A stretch of 64,000 nucleotides of DNA, taken from Temnothorax longispinosus. Its lineage: Eukaryota; Arthropoda; Insecta; Hymenoptera; Formicidae. Location: contig NC_092360.1 in NCBI RefSeq assembly GCF_030848805.1, positions 6,200,001 through 6,264,000 on the forward strand. The letters run 5' to 3'. A model generated the notes under the pieces. It was not told the origin of the DNA. It saw only the letters and a list, made by a program, of their open reading frames with translations, and did no database searches. A program made the position numbers and the translations under genes. This document shows, piece by piece, positions 47,377-59,059 of the stretch. Positions within the stretch are counted from its first letter, which is position 1. Each line of letters opens with the position of its first letter.

Positions 47377-50300
47377 GTGAGTACTCCGCGCGATGTTTTA
47401 TGTGGCATATTGTGTGCTTATAGTGCTTAGTACTGTTGAAAATTAACTCCACTTTTATCCATGATGAATAAATGGATGGATGTACGTTATGATAAAAAGT
47501 ATGTCAAAGCTCCATATAAACCGTAAAACAAAATTATTGGAATGTTAATTATATTTGAAGCAATTTGCCTACAATTAGATGTCACAATGGACAATTTGTA
47601 TTTAATCTGCTGGTTACATCGAGTAATTTTATACTTTGAGCAATGTTTTTCATGGAAATACTGTACATTCTGTACATTCCTTCAGGAAGAGACGGAATTT
47701 TTTTAATTTTTATGTACGTTTTTCATCGAAAAGTTTATCTTTAAAATATGTGAAAGCAGTATTTTCTTGTAAATATTTTATCAATTTTTTTGATTGTATC
47801 TCTTACGGATCTAACTGATATGAACCTATGACGTGTTATTCTCATGAATCTCTTTGTTCGTCCAGAATTTCTCGGAACGAATATTTATATCGCGTACGAT
47901 CGATTGGTATTTTCCCGATTCAGAAATAATTCCGCCTATGACAGAATACTTATCGTGTATTCTGTCATAGTGTAATCGAATCGAATTCTCCAAATTTGGA
48001 TATTCGTGAGGAAAATACACAATCACAGACAATTTAGTGACACATGACTCAAATAAATAATCCTATAAGTACTACGTTTGCAAGGTTTATCAAAGGTTTA
48101 AACGATTAAATTACCAAATTTGTTTTAATATTGTTCTTGCCTACCGTCACTTAAGAAAGTAGATATAGATGCGGATGAGACGCACAGTCTTTTTTACTTA
48201 ATGCGATATTTAGAGGGCGTTATTTCGGCGGAGTCGTGCATTAGAAAATTTCGCGATGAGTCATCGGGTACTCTCAAACCCTCGACAATACGTGTCTCGA
48301 TATGCGTGCAGACACGCACTCCGGAAAGCACATGATTCATCGAATGAAACTCACAATCGGGCAATCTGCATTAACGATGCACCGCCCGATTCTGAGTCCC
48401 CCGATTTCCTCCCTGCCGTCCTCATCCTCCGCTTTCCTCACATCGTCCTCTTCTTCTTCCTCTTCATTCGTCTTGTTCCTCGCTACTATCTACCGTTTCT
48501 GCACGATTGCCCCGTTAGACGCTGACATGGCCCGTGACCACGTACGCCGATTACTGATATCGCTCGTGAACGCTTGGAAATATCTGAAAATCAGTCGCTT
48601 CTCCGATTCTCTCGTTTGTGATTTATGTCGCGTTTCATTCGAAAATTGATTTTCAGGTAGAGATGCATTAGAATAAATATATCAGACCTTTTTCCATAGT
48701 GGGATTGTTAATTTAAATCTGATGTAGCTTATTATGATTTGTTAAAAGACTTTATTTCTTTGTTGCAATTATGAAATTTACTATAAAAATACTAATAATA
48801 AGTTGATTGTGAGACATTTTAGTATAAAAAATATAATACAAAATTTTTTTTATTATTATACGTATTATTATACTCCTTAAAATTAAAGAAATCAAAATAA
48901 CGTATATATACATGTCGAAAATAAAGGAAACTAATACAAATATTTCTACTTAAACAAGATTAATATGTATTTGCGTATTGCACACGATATGCTATTTATA
49001 AAGATGATTCTGTTGGCTTTGCCAAACAGCCATCAGATCTTTCAACCGAGATACCTGACTTTTCCTAGATTGATTGTCTTAGTCAGAGACCACTTACCTG
49101 TCCTCATATTCGAATCGCGTTTCTTCTCTCCACGGAACAACCAGACTTCTCGTGCAACCACTGAAGCACAAGAAAGTACTTAAATATATATCACGAGATA
49201 ACGGGGCTCTGTAGAGATGAAAGTGCCTCCTACGTAAGAGATCGACAAATACAAATTGGCATAATCTATTTCTTAATTCTAACGCATTACATACTTTTTA
49301 TTGTTGTTTCTTATATTTAAAGAAAAACTATTTTACCTAACAACGATGAATGCACTGTAAAAACATTTCGAAAAGATTTTTCAATTAAATTAAATTATTT
49401 TATTATTAATTAATTATCAAACTAGATCTTTAATGTCCGATATAGATCGCAACTTTGACGCAATAGCCTCTATGTTAATCATTAATATCTCTTTAACCAT
49501 AATTGGATACAACAAATTTCTTTTACGGGTTGAAAGCCCTAACAAAGTGCTTAATTTTGATTGCAATAAACCTTCTCCAACATGTCACATATCGTAGATA
49601 TATAATATGTCAAAATACACAAAAAAGCCTTTTTTGCAACTTTAACTGCAAATTTCTCAAAATTGTGTCGTGATAAAGCAATTTGGTAAATAGGATCGTA
49701 TATGGCATTCAAAAAAAGAAGTTATTTTGCTGAACAATGTAGTAATTTCATTTATTCTAGCTGCTAGCAGAACAGTTAGAAATTTAATATTCTAAACACA
49801 AGTGAAACACAGATGTTGAAGGAATAGTCACGTAAGAGCATATATGCTTTCTCATGTCATCGTGAAGGTCAGGCTAGATTCCATATCTCTGTACTTTCTT
49901 TACAGCCAAAAATTCTGTTTATCTAAATTTAGACATCCAGTGCAAACGAAAGACAATATAAAACGAGTCGAAATGCTTGGTTACTCCAGAGTTTTATGAT
50001 TTTCATGGCGATGGAATGTAGCAGTGGCTCGACAATGGCTCGAGTTTCTTTATAACAGACGCACAGAGCATTCATGCATTTTTTCATCAAAAGTCAAGCT
50101 CAGTTAAGCCTGATTGAAATAACAGGATTAACATGAGAGCGACTATCTTACGTAATAATCAGCGTTGGGTAAAAATAGATACAAAGTTTCTTTTTTTTGT
50201 GATTTTGATTTATTTCGCTATCAATTTTACGACTATTTGCTATTGTTCGAGTATTATAACTGGAACGGCAAGTTGGAGATAGTTTATAATTAATTCATAC

Positions 50301-51490
50301 TGATGATAGTGATGATATAGTTTCATGACCACAATCTGTCTAAAAATGGAAAGGAGGAACAGCGAGTAAAAGTTTCGTCATTCTTTGCCTATTTTAGTCA
50401 TTCTAATTGTCTGCTATTAAGATAAATTGATGGTTCAATTGATTCCGAAATTATTCGAAAATAGCGTTTATCGATGTATTATTTTTTTTTTACTTTTTTA
50501 ATGATAAAAAAATTTTTTTTAAGATATTGCCATGAAATTTTCTTGTCTTGTGAAGCATAAATGTTTGATTTTATATAAAATCTGTATAAATTACATTAGT
50601 ATAAATAAAGTTTTCCAAAATTATTTTATTAAGTAAAAGTATAAAATTTAGAAATACCACAAACAAAAATATAAATGCAAAAAAAGATGTATTTTTGAAT
50701 AACTATCTTCAATATTTTTCTACTATTATTCTTTCACTGAAAATATGCATAATAATAAAATGTAAGTGATCAAATATTGATTCAATGATTATTGTCGGGC
50801 AAAATCCTCAAAACATTAATAAATATATTCGCTAGCTCTTTCTACTAGCTTTTTCTCACATATTTAATCTTCTTAATCCGGAATCTTTGTTCTTTAATAC
50901 TTCAAACGTGGAAAAGAAATTTATTGAAAGGATTGGTCTCATTGGAGAGCGCCACTGATTGAGACATTGAATGCGTGAGCGATGCGGAGTTGTCCGAGCA
51001 GAAATGGCTGGTGAACGTACGAGGAAATTTTCCGGAAAACAAGCGCGCTCTTGGCCACGGCACCATAGCGAGCCGATTCAGGAAGAGAGAGGCTGGGCTC
51101 TATTCGATGTTCGCGGATACGATCACCGCACGCGTTCTCAATATCATTCGCTGAACGCAACGTGCAAAAAAAAATATCGTATATAAAATATACGATTTAA
51201 AAGTAAAAATCTGAATTTGAATCTGAAATCGTCTTTATTTTATGGTAAGAATCAAAAAGATATTCTTGAACTTTGAAAATCTGGTACGGTGCTAATATCT
51301 TGAAATTAAGTAAATCAAATATCATTATATGAATAGAAAATTGAAAAATGAGAATACAGGATGCTATAGATTTGAATATGGATTTGAATAAAATACCATC
51401 TCTGTATTCCAGTTACAAGAGGATAAATAATTTTGATTAATTATAAAAATAATCTTTTGAATATCATATTTGATTCAACACCAAAACTCA
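47377..51490. other. Non-coding, possibly intron of the 47.1-kb candidate
   Basis: AT-rich, with a 14-bp perfect hairpin at 47936-47970 and a GC-richer patch at 48230-48640. In that patch a 115-codon frame is largely a run of serines from TCC/TCT repeats. Another patch at 50930-51130 has antisense-overlapping frames. None shows a domain or a matched acceptor-donor pair. Confidence 0.45.
47936..47970. repeat. Perfect 14-bp inverted repeat, 7-nt loop
   Basis: CTATGACAGAATAC (47936-47949) and GTATTCTGTCATAG (47957-47970) are exact reverse complements around TTATCGT. No T-run follows and no gene end is nearby, so it is not a terminator; it may be a relic of a small inverted element. Confidence 0.9.
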
Positions 51491-51500
51491 AATTTTATCT

Positions 51501-51522
51501 TATATATATATATATATATATA
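51501..51522. repeat. (TA)n microsatellite
   Basis: About eleven uninterrupted TA dinucleotides flanked by CTTATA and TATAAG. Confidence 0.95.
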
Positions 51523-51529
51523 AGCATCA

Positions 51530-54500
51530 TACCGAGATTTCACGAAAGATCCATTCGTGGATAAGGAAAGCTGAGGAAAGTTTGGTGAGATTATTTCAGC
51601 AATTTTGATGGCAGGACACAGATTGGACGCGGCTATTAACGAGCAGCATTGTGCACATCGTATCCGCGCGAGTGTCCAGTCGGGTTACGTAAAGCTAGAC
51701 GCGTTTATTGCACAGCAAACTTTTGCTAATTAGCGCGGGAGAAACCGGCGACCAGCCAGCCGAGATACTCGTACGCTCGCGCGCATACGTGCGTTCGCGC
51801 TCGCTCGAGCAAGCGTACTCATAAAGCGGATACAAAGAGGAGGAGAGACACGTACGATTTCTGCCTCGCCGAAATCGTATATTCTCTATTTGACACGAGA
51901 GATCTGTCAGTAATCTCAAAGCGATATTAATTTGCTATTTAAAAAATATATATCCCAGATTAATTGAGAAATAAATTTGTAATAATTTTTAACTCGATGA
52001 TCTTATATTCTTTGTTTAAATCGGTGAAATCTCCAATAAGAAAATATCCATTGCTAATTACATAGATAGATAGTAAATAGTAGTCTCTCTCGCGACGTCG
52101 AGCGATTTGTTACGATATGTGCATGCACTTTTGGCGCATAGTCGAGAAAGCCAAGAGATGCTTCTTGATAAACGTTGCGCACGTGTATCTGCATGCAGAC
52201 GTCTGCAGACTTGGAGCTAGGTCGTCGAAAGGAATTAAAACGCAACGTGATAATCGGTGATTAGTAACGGGCTATTTTCTGAATTCTTGCGATCTCATAT
52301 TACACTATCATTCGTCACCGTAGACTTGATGGTGAATTTGAGGGGTGGAGATAAAACCAACTTAGACGTTAGAAACGTTTTTACTACGAACAATATCTAC
52401 CACCTTTATTTTACATCTATAAAATGATAATTAGAAACGTATAAAACTTGTTATTTTGATATTCTTTCTGCAATTCCGCGTCTCTGTTTCAATTTACTAA
52501 CCCACATCAGATTTCATATCAACGGATAATGACTTTCGCTCTTTCTTTGGTACCGATTTAATCCGCGCCTGATTATACGCGTGCAAGCGCGTGTGCGCTC
52601 GTAGGTAGCAAAAGCGTGTCGGTGCACGCGGATTGGTACACACGTAGAGACGGGTATACGTAAGAGCATCACGCAGGGTGGCTCATCGGAGAGGAACTAG
52701 GAAAGTCTCGAGTGATGAGGAAGCGCTTTTATTTACGACTTGAATTCGTCGGGTAACGAAGGCATGCTTCGCGATTGACCGATAAGACGATGATGAAGTC
52801 CGAAATGATCGAGTGAAAGATGGCACGAGTCTAGTTTTTTTCCTTTATTCGTTATTGCGTATCATCAGAAATAATAATGTTTTCAAATCATTTTAGCACA
52901 CACTAACATTTACTATATTTAATTAATGCTACATTGGCACTTCGCGCACCATTAAAATTATCCATCTGTAAATAAAATCTCGAGCAATTTAAAAATTGCT
53001 AAAAAAATTTATAAGAATTTATAAAAGAATACATAGTTATATTTATACATACATAATAACATTATTAATGTTAAAAACTAAAAAATATGTATAATAGATA
53101 AGTCGGATCTCTTGAAAATGTTTTCCAGATAGGTATATGTAGATTGTTATTTCACTATGTATATACGAATACATTTTTAAACTCACGAGAACAGCTTCCG
53201 TTTTAATTCCACGAACCTTTAAGATAGTTATAAACTGTGTATAAATTTATAGACTAATTTTCTTTCTGTTTCAAGAAGGAAGCGATCCATTTTCATTTGG
53301 ATGTACCTATTATATACATTTACAAGTGAATCGAAGTGCACGTGGTGATCGCGAGCAGGTATCTATAGTACTTTTTAGAATATGACTTCTCTTCCGGCAA
53401 GGAAAAGAAAACGCGCCACTGATTTATCTCTGGCCGCTCATTTCACTCTCGCTTCTGTAACGTGTTTTACATAGATTCTCACTGCTCGCTGGGCTCGTAA
53501 TTACGCGCATTGAAAGGCAACGCCTCACTCTTTGATTCCCATATACGCGTAATGTCCGGCATGATGCTTTATATCGCTAGCTTTCCGATTAATTGCCCGC
53601 AGCTGCAATTATAGTTCAGCGAGAAATGCTTTTTCTTCCCTAATATATGTGTACATCAAGTTGTTTGCAATAATGACATTCAATAATGCATTCAATAATG
53701 ATGACATTCAATAATGCATTTCTAAAATTTGCGAAAACAATGTGACTGATTATTTTTAAATCATCTCTCGTGCTACAAAAGGATGCAAATAATGGATCTC
53801 AAAGACGGAGTTTAAAGTTCTAACATTGGATTTCTTCATTTAAAAATGGCTTTTTAAGCAATGTTTATATACTACATATTTTATTTATTATTTTTTCATC
53901 AAACTCTTCATCAAATAAATGAGATAGAAAGTTTTTTTTAAAAAAAAGGATTAAAAACTTTCTCTCTAGATAAAAAAGAGTATACTACAGCCCGTGATGG
54001 CAATTCCGTTTCGATTTCACTAAAATTTTGTTTTTAATTGTATTTAATGACAGATACCTATAAAACATGACAATATTATTGGCTTTAATATTTATCGGCC
54101 TTATATCGACTCAACCGGAAACGCCGAAATCAATATCTTTTCCTCGTGTATGCGTTTGTGTGGTAATTAGTGCCCGAGCAATTATCCCACGCCCAAAGAT
54201 TTGACATCGGACTCGGGGAACAGGTACCTTACATGATAATGCGTACAATTGCGACACGCACGTACACACGCCGATACGCGCGATAGTACTTACGCAAACG
54301 CGCATGAAGAAAAAAAAAAAAGAACGTGCTGCACGACGATATCGCGGGCACGACGCGGCTCGCCACGGGCAAATTAGCCGGTCTCCGTTATACTTCTTAA
54401 AGGTCGCACCGTGTATACGAGCGAGTTTTAAGAAACTAACGAACCCGCCGAACACAGAGGCGGTTCCGCGCGGGACGCTCGCGAGAATACAGCCGAGATA

Positions 54501-55370
54501 TTATGTAATTCCGTAATTAAACGCCATAAATTCTATTAGCCCGGACTTGAGTTTCCGCTCGCCGATGTCTCCCTGCCGTTCTTTCCCTGAAAGGATGAAT
54601 AAAGGTGCTGGCGAGTCGTTAATACCGTTTACTAATGCGTATACACGCTGGGAGCTACGTGATATCCTTAATGAAAGCTTTCATCGACCTTTAACCTTAC
54701 CGAATCTCCGTACGTGGAGCTCTCACACATACTGAAATCTAATCGATTTAGATGACTAATTAAAACTTACTAATGACATGACTAATTAGTGAAAACGTAA
54801 TGTCTCTGTTTTGAAATCAAATCTAATTTAATTTACTTTTTACATTACCAAACCTCCATGTAATTTTCTTCAAAGAAGTGAAAATCTGACAAAGGAAGCA
54901 GGATGTATTCTTCTAAAAGTTCTTCTAAAACCACGTGTCTCATTTTGGCCAGCGTTTAGAGACGCGCCTTATCATATGAATGACAATAAGCTGATTTATC
55001 GAAGAGAGACGTCCTTTCTTAGTACAGAATGTGAATGTTTGATACAAAATCCTTTGCTGTTATACAGCTCCATAATAATTCGTATATCTTTACTTGTATC
55101 ACATATTTTCTTATTAAAGAGCCCAAAAAGTTTCATTGAAACAGTATTGAATAAGTAAAGATATGTAAAATATATAATAGTGTAAAAGCGATAAACACAT
55201 ATAAATTTTATAAAATTTTTTATAATAGAATTAAGAAAATAAAAACTGAGAAGATATGATACACATTATAGTAGAAGAAAAATAAAACTCATATAATGAA
55301 GAAGAAAGTTGAAAAATCGAGGATTCGGAAGACGATTTTAACACGGTCCTTGCATTCGGGCGCATTCTGT
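51530..55370. other. Non-coding stretch with GC patches and nested palindromes
   Basis: GC-richer patches at 51600-51900, 52550-52800, 53340-53620 and 54110-54500 carry overlapping frames without motifs, for example 54111-54455 minus, interrupted by a poly-A tract. Three overlapping palindromes fill 52188-52210. Repeated CATTCAATAATG strings occur at 53678-53716. An 11-bp inverted pair AGAAAGTTTTT/AAAAACTTTCT spans 53928-53965. No gene is supported. Confidence 0.5.
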
Positions 55371-55376
55371 GGAAAC

Positions 55377-55434
55377 GTACATTCTCTACAATGTGGAATT
55401 TCATCGTACATTCTCTACAATGTGGAATTTCATC
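55377..55434. repeat. Perfect 29-bp tandem duplication
   Basis: The 29 bases beginning GTACATTCTCTACAATG occur at 55377-55405 and again at 55406-55434 with no difference. The second copy runs into CTCACAGG. Confidence 0.95.
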
Positions 55435-55666
55435 TCACAGGTCCGGAGATACTGTCTGCTACCGGTGAGTAGCTGTCTCGTCGTAGATAAAACATTTCCG
55501 GGAGAAAATCATAGGATTCTAGTGTAATGCGGGACCGGTCGGATAAGAAGTAAAAACGAGAAATAGAGCTCGAAGGGATATAAGAGAAGGTGCACGAGAG
55601 CACGCAAGAGGCACGCACGTGCGTGATAAGTGTCGCGCCCTTTTTACTGCCGCGCTTGACCTCGCC

Positions 55667-55999
55667 TCATCTTTTGACGGATCGTTTCTTTCGGGCCCGT
55701 TTGCCCGAGTTCTCGAGATCACCGGCATCGCCGACGACGGGGTCGGTCGGCCAACGGCACCGCGCGACGTCCAACACGTGCCGTTTGACCGCTTCATAAT
55801 TTTGTACCACTTCCTGCAGTCGGGCCCGCCCGGCGCTGTCTGGCTCATCCTCTTCTATCTTGTCCCGTCTTCGTTTCCTCTTCCTCGGCCTTTTCGATCT
55901 TCGTAAGAGAAGCCGAGAAAAAGGAAATGACGTATCGCGCATAACAAGCGGACACGTCGGTCTTACGTTGGGAGAGAATTCACCAATTTGATATAACAT
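55667..55999 (-). CDS. Possible 110-residue basic protein or terminal exon, unknown
   Basis: A complete minus-strand ATG-to-TGA frame of 110 codons. Residues 1-30 are neutral; 31-49 form a very basic stretch (RRSKRPRKRKRRR), like a nuclear localisation signal. Then follow an acidic EEDEPDS, a predicted helix (ARLQEVVQNYEAVKRHVLDV) and a second basic tail ending KRARKKRSVKR. The last 60 codons show high GC3, as expected of hymenopteran coding DNA in a GC-rich context. A pyrimidine tract ending CGAAG (minus strand, about 55890) could be a splice acceptor, making only the 3' part coding. The segment around residues 20-30 belongs to a three-copy repeated motif. I know no family match. Confidence 0.3.
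   Translation of the reverse strand: MLYQIGEFSPNVRPTCPLVMRDTSFPFSRLLLRRSKRPRKRKRRRDKIEEDEPDSAGRARLQEVVQNYEAVKRHVLDVARCRWPTDPVVGDAGDLENSGKRARKKRSVKR
55921..55947 (+). repeat. Motif family 1, copy A
   Basis: AAGGAAATGACG followed by TATC and GCGCATAACAA. Of 27 positions, 22 are invariant among the copies here, at 56578 and at 57273. On the minus strand it reads VMRDTSFPF within the 110-codon frame. Confidence 0.8.
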
Positions 56000-56577
56000 G
56001 GTTCAGTCTGTTGGCTTTGCAGTGAACTTTCGTTAAGTAACTTTTAGTAAACCTACGAATTATTTTATCGAAAGATTTAGAGAACATCTTTTCTTAATAT
56101 TGACATTAAAATAACATTTAAATCACCGAAGAGAACAGATTAAATAAAATAATAAGCATTGCAGTTAGATAAAATTTCATTCTTTATTTGATTCTGGATG
56201 GACTTTATTTCGACAGAATTGAGAATGGATTCTTTCAAGGCGTTTAATATTAAAAATTTATTAATTGTTAAACATTTGTGAAAAAATACAGAAAAATATC
56301 TCATTTTCTGTGTATATACGTAATTTCTTATTTATTTTACGTAAATTGGTGAAATGTGTTAAAAATTTATTAAATTTTTGGGATTGATAGAAGATAGATA
56401 AAGCAGCAAGAGTGTTCATAGAGCTATTCATACTCGAAATACTTTTCGCGAATATTTCTTCCATTCATCGTCTACTAAACACTTCCACTCTTACCCGTTG
56501 TTTGCGGCTGTTGTTCTTGCTTCCGTGCGACTTCTTTCCTCGGCGTTTCTCTTCTCGACGAGACTCACAATCAGAAG

Positions 56578-56604
56578 AAGGAAATAACGTCCGGCGCATA
56601 ACAA
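56578..56604 (+). repeat. Motif family 1, copy B
   Basis: AAGGAAATAACG, TCCG, GCGCATAACAA. Similarity to copy C extends about 35 bp to the right (CTGTCGATGC...CCCGGGGCA against GTGTCG...ATACG...CCCCTGGCA) and about 25 bp to the left (CTCGACGAGACTC against CTCGACGAAGAGTCTC). Minus-strand reading gives VMRRTLFPSS in a frame from 56662 to 56465 that also turns strongly basic. Confidence 0.8.
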
Positions 56605-57228
56605 TCTGTCGATGCAACCTCGCCCGGGGCATTGTAACTTTTCTCCCCTTAGTGTTTTGCAATAAGTATTACGCAATGATCGATCGCGCAATATATTATC
56701 GACGTCTCTTTCATCGCTTGCGTAAATTAAAAGTCGAAAAGTGGATAATCTGTTAACGATGCGAACTTATCTTATCGGAGAAAGGCAGTTTAATAAAAAA
56801 GAAAAACCTTAAAATGCTCTGGTACGTGGTCAAAAACGCTATATAAGTTTAAACGTACTGTCAGTAAAACTGATAATTTGTAATAAAATTTATACTATCT
56901 ACATTTCGTTATCAGCTGTATTGTGTGTTGTAAGAAAAGGGTAAAACGTGTATTGAAATTATTAGAACCGTTTTAAATTCGCTTTGTTTCTCCTTTTTAC
57001 ATACATTTGCGACCGAAAAACTAAAAGGGAATATACAAATAATGGATAAAACATTTGTAAAGAAAAAGGCCTTTCAACAAACTTTCTATGAAAGTAAACA
57101 AACTTAAAAAAAAAGCTCTAGCGAGTTTATCGTGGAACTGTAATGTATCTTTTGAGATCTTATACTTTTCTACGGAAACGGATGAGATGACGAGGTTCAA
57201 GAGACGGTGTCTCGTCCCCGTCCCGCGC

Positions 57229-57249
57229 GTCTCTCTCTCTCTCTCTCTC
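57229..57249. repeat. (CT)n microsatellite
   Basis: An uninterrupted CT tract immediately left of motif copy C. It replaces the CTTCTC... sequence found at the same place in copies A and B. Confidence 0.9.
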
Positions 57250-57272
57250 GACGAAGAGTCTCGTAGCCGAAG

Positions 57273-57299
57273 AAGGAAATGACGCTCCGCGCATAACAA
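57273..57299 (+). repeat. Motif family 1, copy C
   Basis: AAGGAAATGACG-type core with CTCC and GCGCATAACAA. It lies 695 bp after copy B, which lies 657 bp after copy A; all share one orientation. Minus-strand reading gives VMRGASFPSS. Confidence 0.8.
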
Positions 57300-58157
57300 A
57301 GTGTCGTCGATACGTCAAGCCCCTGGCACCGTTGCTTTCCACATGTGACATGTGACACGCATTACGCGATAGATATGGATGTGTATATCGGAAATTTGAT
57401 GTCGACGATCGATGGTAATCTCATGGCACCGATATGCATGCAGACGACGCACTGTGCCGCAGGCGCCGAGATAACTTTGCCACGCGCCGCCTTATAAATA
57501 ATTATATTTTTTTACGGAAAAGAAAAAAATTCTTGCAATTTTTTTATTGTCTTTACAATAGTTATCTTTTGAACTTTTTATATATTTTTTATTATTCCAT
57601 TTAATTCCTCTTGTGTTATCGACATGTTATCATAATACTCCAAATTATATTATTACATACGATTGATTTAATATCGATTATTAAATTGCCTTTCCACTAG
57701 ACATATAATGTGTTCTTCGAACTGCGTGAGTTGTACATGTTAAACACCCATTATCTCTACGCTGTATTCCGTTCACCATTCAGCTCCGATTATACTTCCT
57801 GAAAGATTTTTGACATTGAAAGATCACGGCGGGGTTTCCTGTTGCCAGCGTAGCGACACCGTATCCGTGGTGTATAGAGATCGGTGGATGTGACGCTTGC
57901 GAGTGTGTTGTTTCGCTATACGCATACATCTCATGACGTTCAGATCAAATGACGTGGACCTTGCGCAATCTGCGGCTTCGCCGCCTCCTCGTCTTTCGGC
58001 TTCGGGATGCTCCGAAGGTCCGGAAGTCGCGGTCTTCGGTGGAATTCGCTTATGCGACGCCGTGTGCCAGTCGGTGTAAAAAAAAAAATCGATGAGAGCG
58101 CGATCCCGTGCATCGACACACGCACGTCACATTCACGCGCGTGCCTGCTTTCTGATG

Positions 58158-58182
58158 CATCGGTTTCTGGTTTCCGAGCGAG
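58158..58182. repeat. Motif family 2, copy 1
   Basis: CATCGGTTTCTGG followed by TTTCCGAGCGAG. It matches 59016-59040 at 23 of 25 positions. It is followed directly by a (CG)n tract at 58187-58202. Confidence 0.8.
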
Positions 58183-58637
58183 CTGGCGCGCGCGCGCGCG
58201 CGAGCCTGCAATCTTCCTGAATAATAAATCTTGGAACGCTTGTACGCGCTGTAGGCAGGAACTTGCTTGTGATAGAAATTTTAAAAAATTTTATCTATAA
58301 TTGTAAAGCAAATTTTCAACCCGACACGATTACTGAAATGGGGGTAATATATAGTATTATTTTCATAATGCTATGTCTCTGTCAGTGTAATAAAAAAATG
58401 TTTTAAATCATTTTATAGTTTTATTAGTATTGTTATATATAGCTGGGTCCCAGGATTAAATTTAATTTAATAAATTCATATTAAAATCATCTTATTAAGT
58501 AACTCATCTTATTAAGTAGTTGTGTGTTACATATTTTTATTTTATAATAAGTAACGCTGGGTTAAAAATTGTATACAGATAGCGCGTTACTCATTCTTAA
58601 ATAGAAATTTTGATATAAAAATAAAAAAAAATGTAAA

Positions 58638-58640
<3 letters not shown>

Positions 58641-58672
<32 letters not shown>
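58641..58672. repeat. (CA)16 microsatellite
   Basis: Sixteen perfect CA dinucleotides, the longest uninterrupted simple repeat in the window and probably polymorphic. Confidence 0.97.
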
Positions 58673-58673
<1 letters not shown>

Positions 58674-58838
58674 CAGTGTTTTTTAATTTCATGAAAATTT
58701 CTTTTATTTTTGTGACTTGTCATATTTTTCCATGTTTTCCTCTTGCAATATGCGAACATATGTATTACGTTTCATCATCCTTGTTCCCAGAGCGTCATTT
58801 CACTTTCATCCTTGCGCTTTTACGATAGTTATATATAA

Positions 58839-59018
58839 TTACATCAAATTTCTCCGTGCTTGCTTAAGAACGCGAACCATCTTCTCATCGCGTCGTATCG
58901 CGCGTTTCGATTTTACAATTTCAGATTTCTGCAGTTGTTGAATTAGAGCCGACAAGAGGCGAGACGTTTCTGCTCTCCCTCTCCCCGAGATTGCGAAATC
59001 ATCGCGCTTCCCGTCCAT
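58839..59018 (-). CDS. Possible 59-residue basic helical peptide, unknown
   Basis: A minus-strand ATG-to-TAA frame of 59 codons; the same frame is open further upstream past 59057. The peptide begins MDGKRDDFAISGRGRAE. It then runs as a predicted amphipathic, strongly basic helix: SRLLSALIQQLQKSEIVK, SKRAIRRDEK and MVRVLKQARRNLM. Its start overlaps motif family 2: the segment SLGNPKPMDGK just upstream and at the start is echoed by SLGNQKPMHQK in the copy at 58158. The differences include two synonymous third-position changes. That pattern hints at past coding constraint, but eleven codons are too few to be sure. No signal peptide or known domain is seen. Confidence 0.25.
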   Translation of the reverse strand: MDGKRDDFAISGRGRAETSRLLSALIQQLQKSEIVKSKRAIRRDEKMVRVLKQARRNLM

Positions 59019-59040
59019 CGGTTTCGGATTTCCGAGCGAG
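59016..59040. repeat. Motif family 2, copy 2
   Basis: CATCGGTTTCGGA followed by TTTCCGAGCGAG, about 858 bp from copy 1 in the same orientation. Confidence 0.8.
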
Positions 59041-59059
59041 TCAACGCGAACGGGCACTT

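Larger units (their letters stand above)
56000..58150. other. Non-coding between repeated motifs
   Basis: AT-rich except around motif copies B and C and a GC-richer patch at 57800-58080. Minus-strand frames around the motif copies (56662-56465, 57351-57160) and plus-strand 57897-58079 have no recognisable domain. AACGG|GTAAGAG on the minus strand near 56497 is a donor-like match downstream of copy B. Confidence 0.4.

Noticed and set aside
48302..48649. 115-codon serine-rich frame
   Set aside because: The serine run is a TCC/TCT repeat also read as Phe/Leu-rich in the neighbouring frame; there is no domain or acceptor-donor context.
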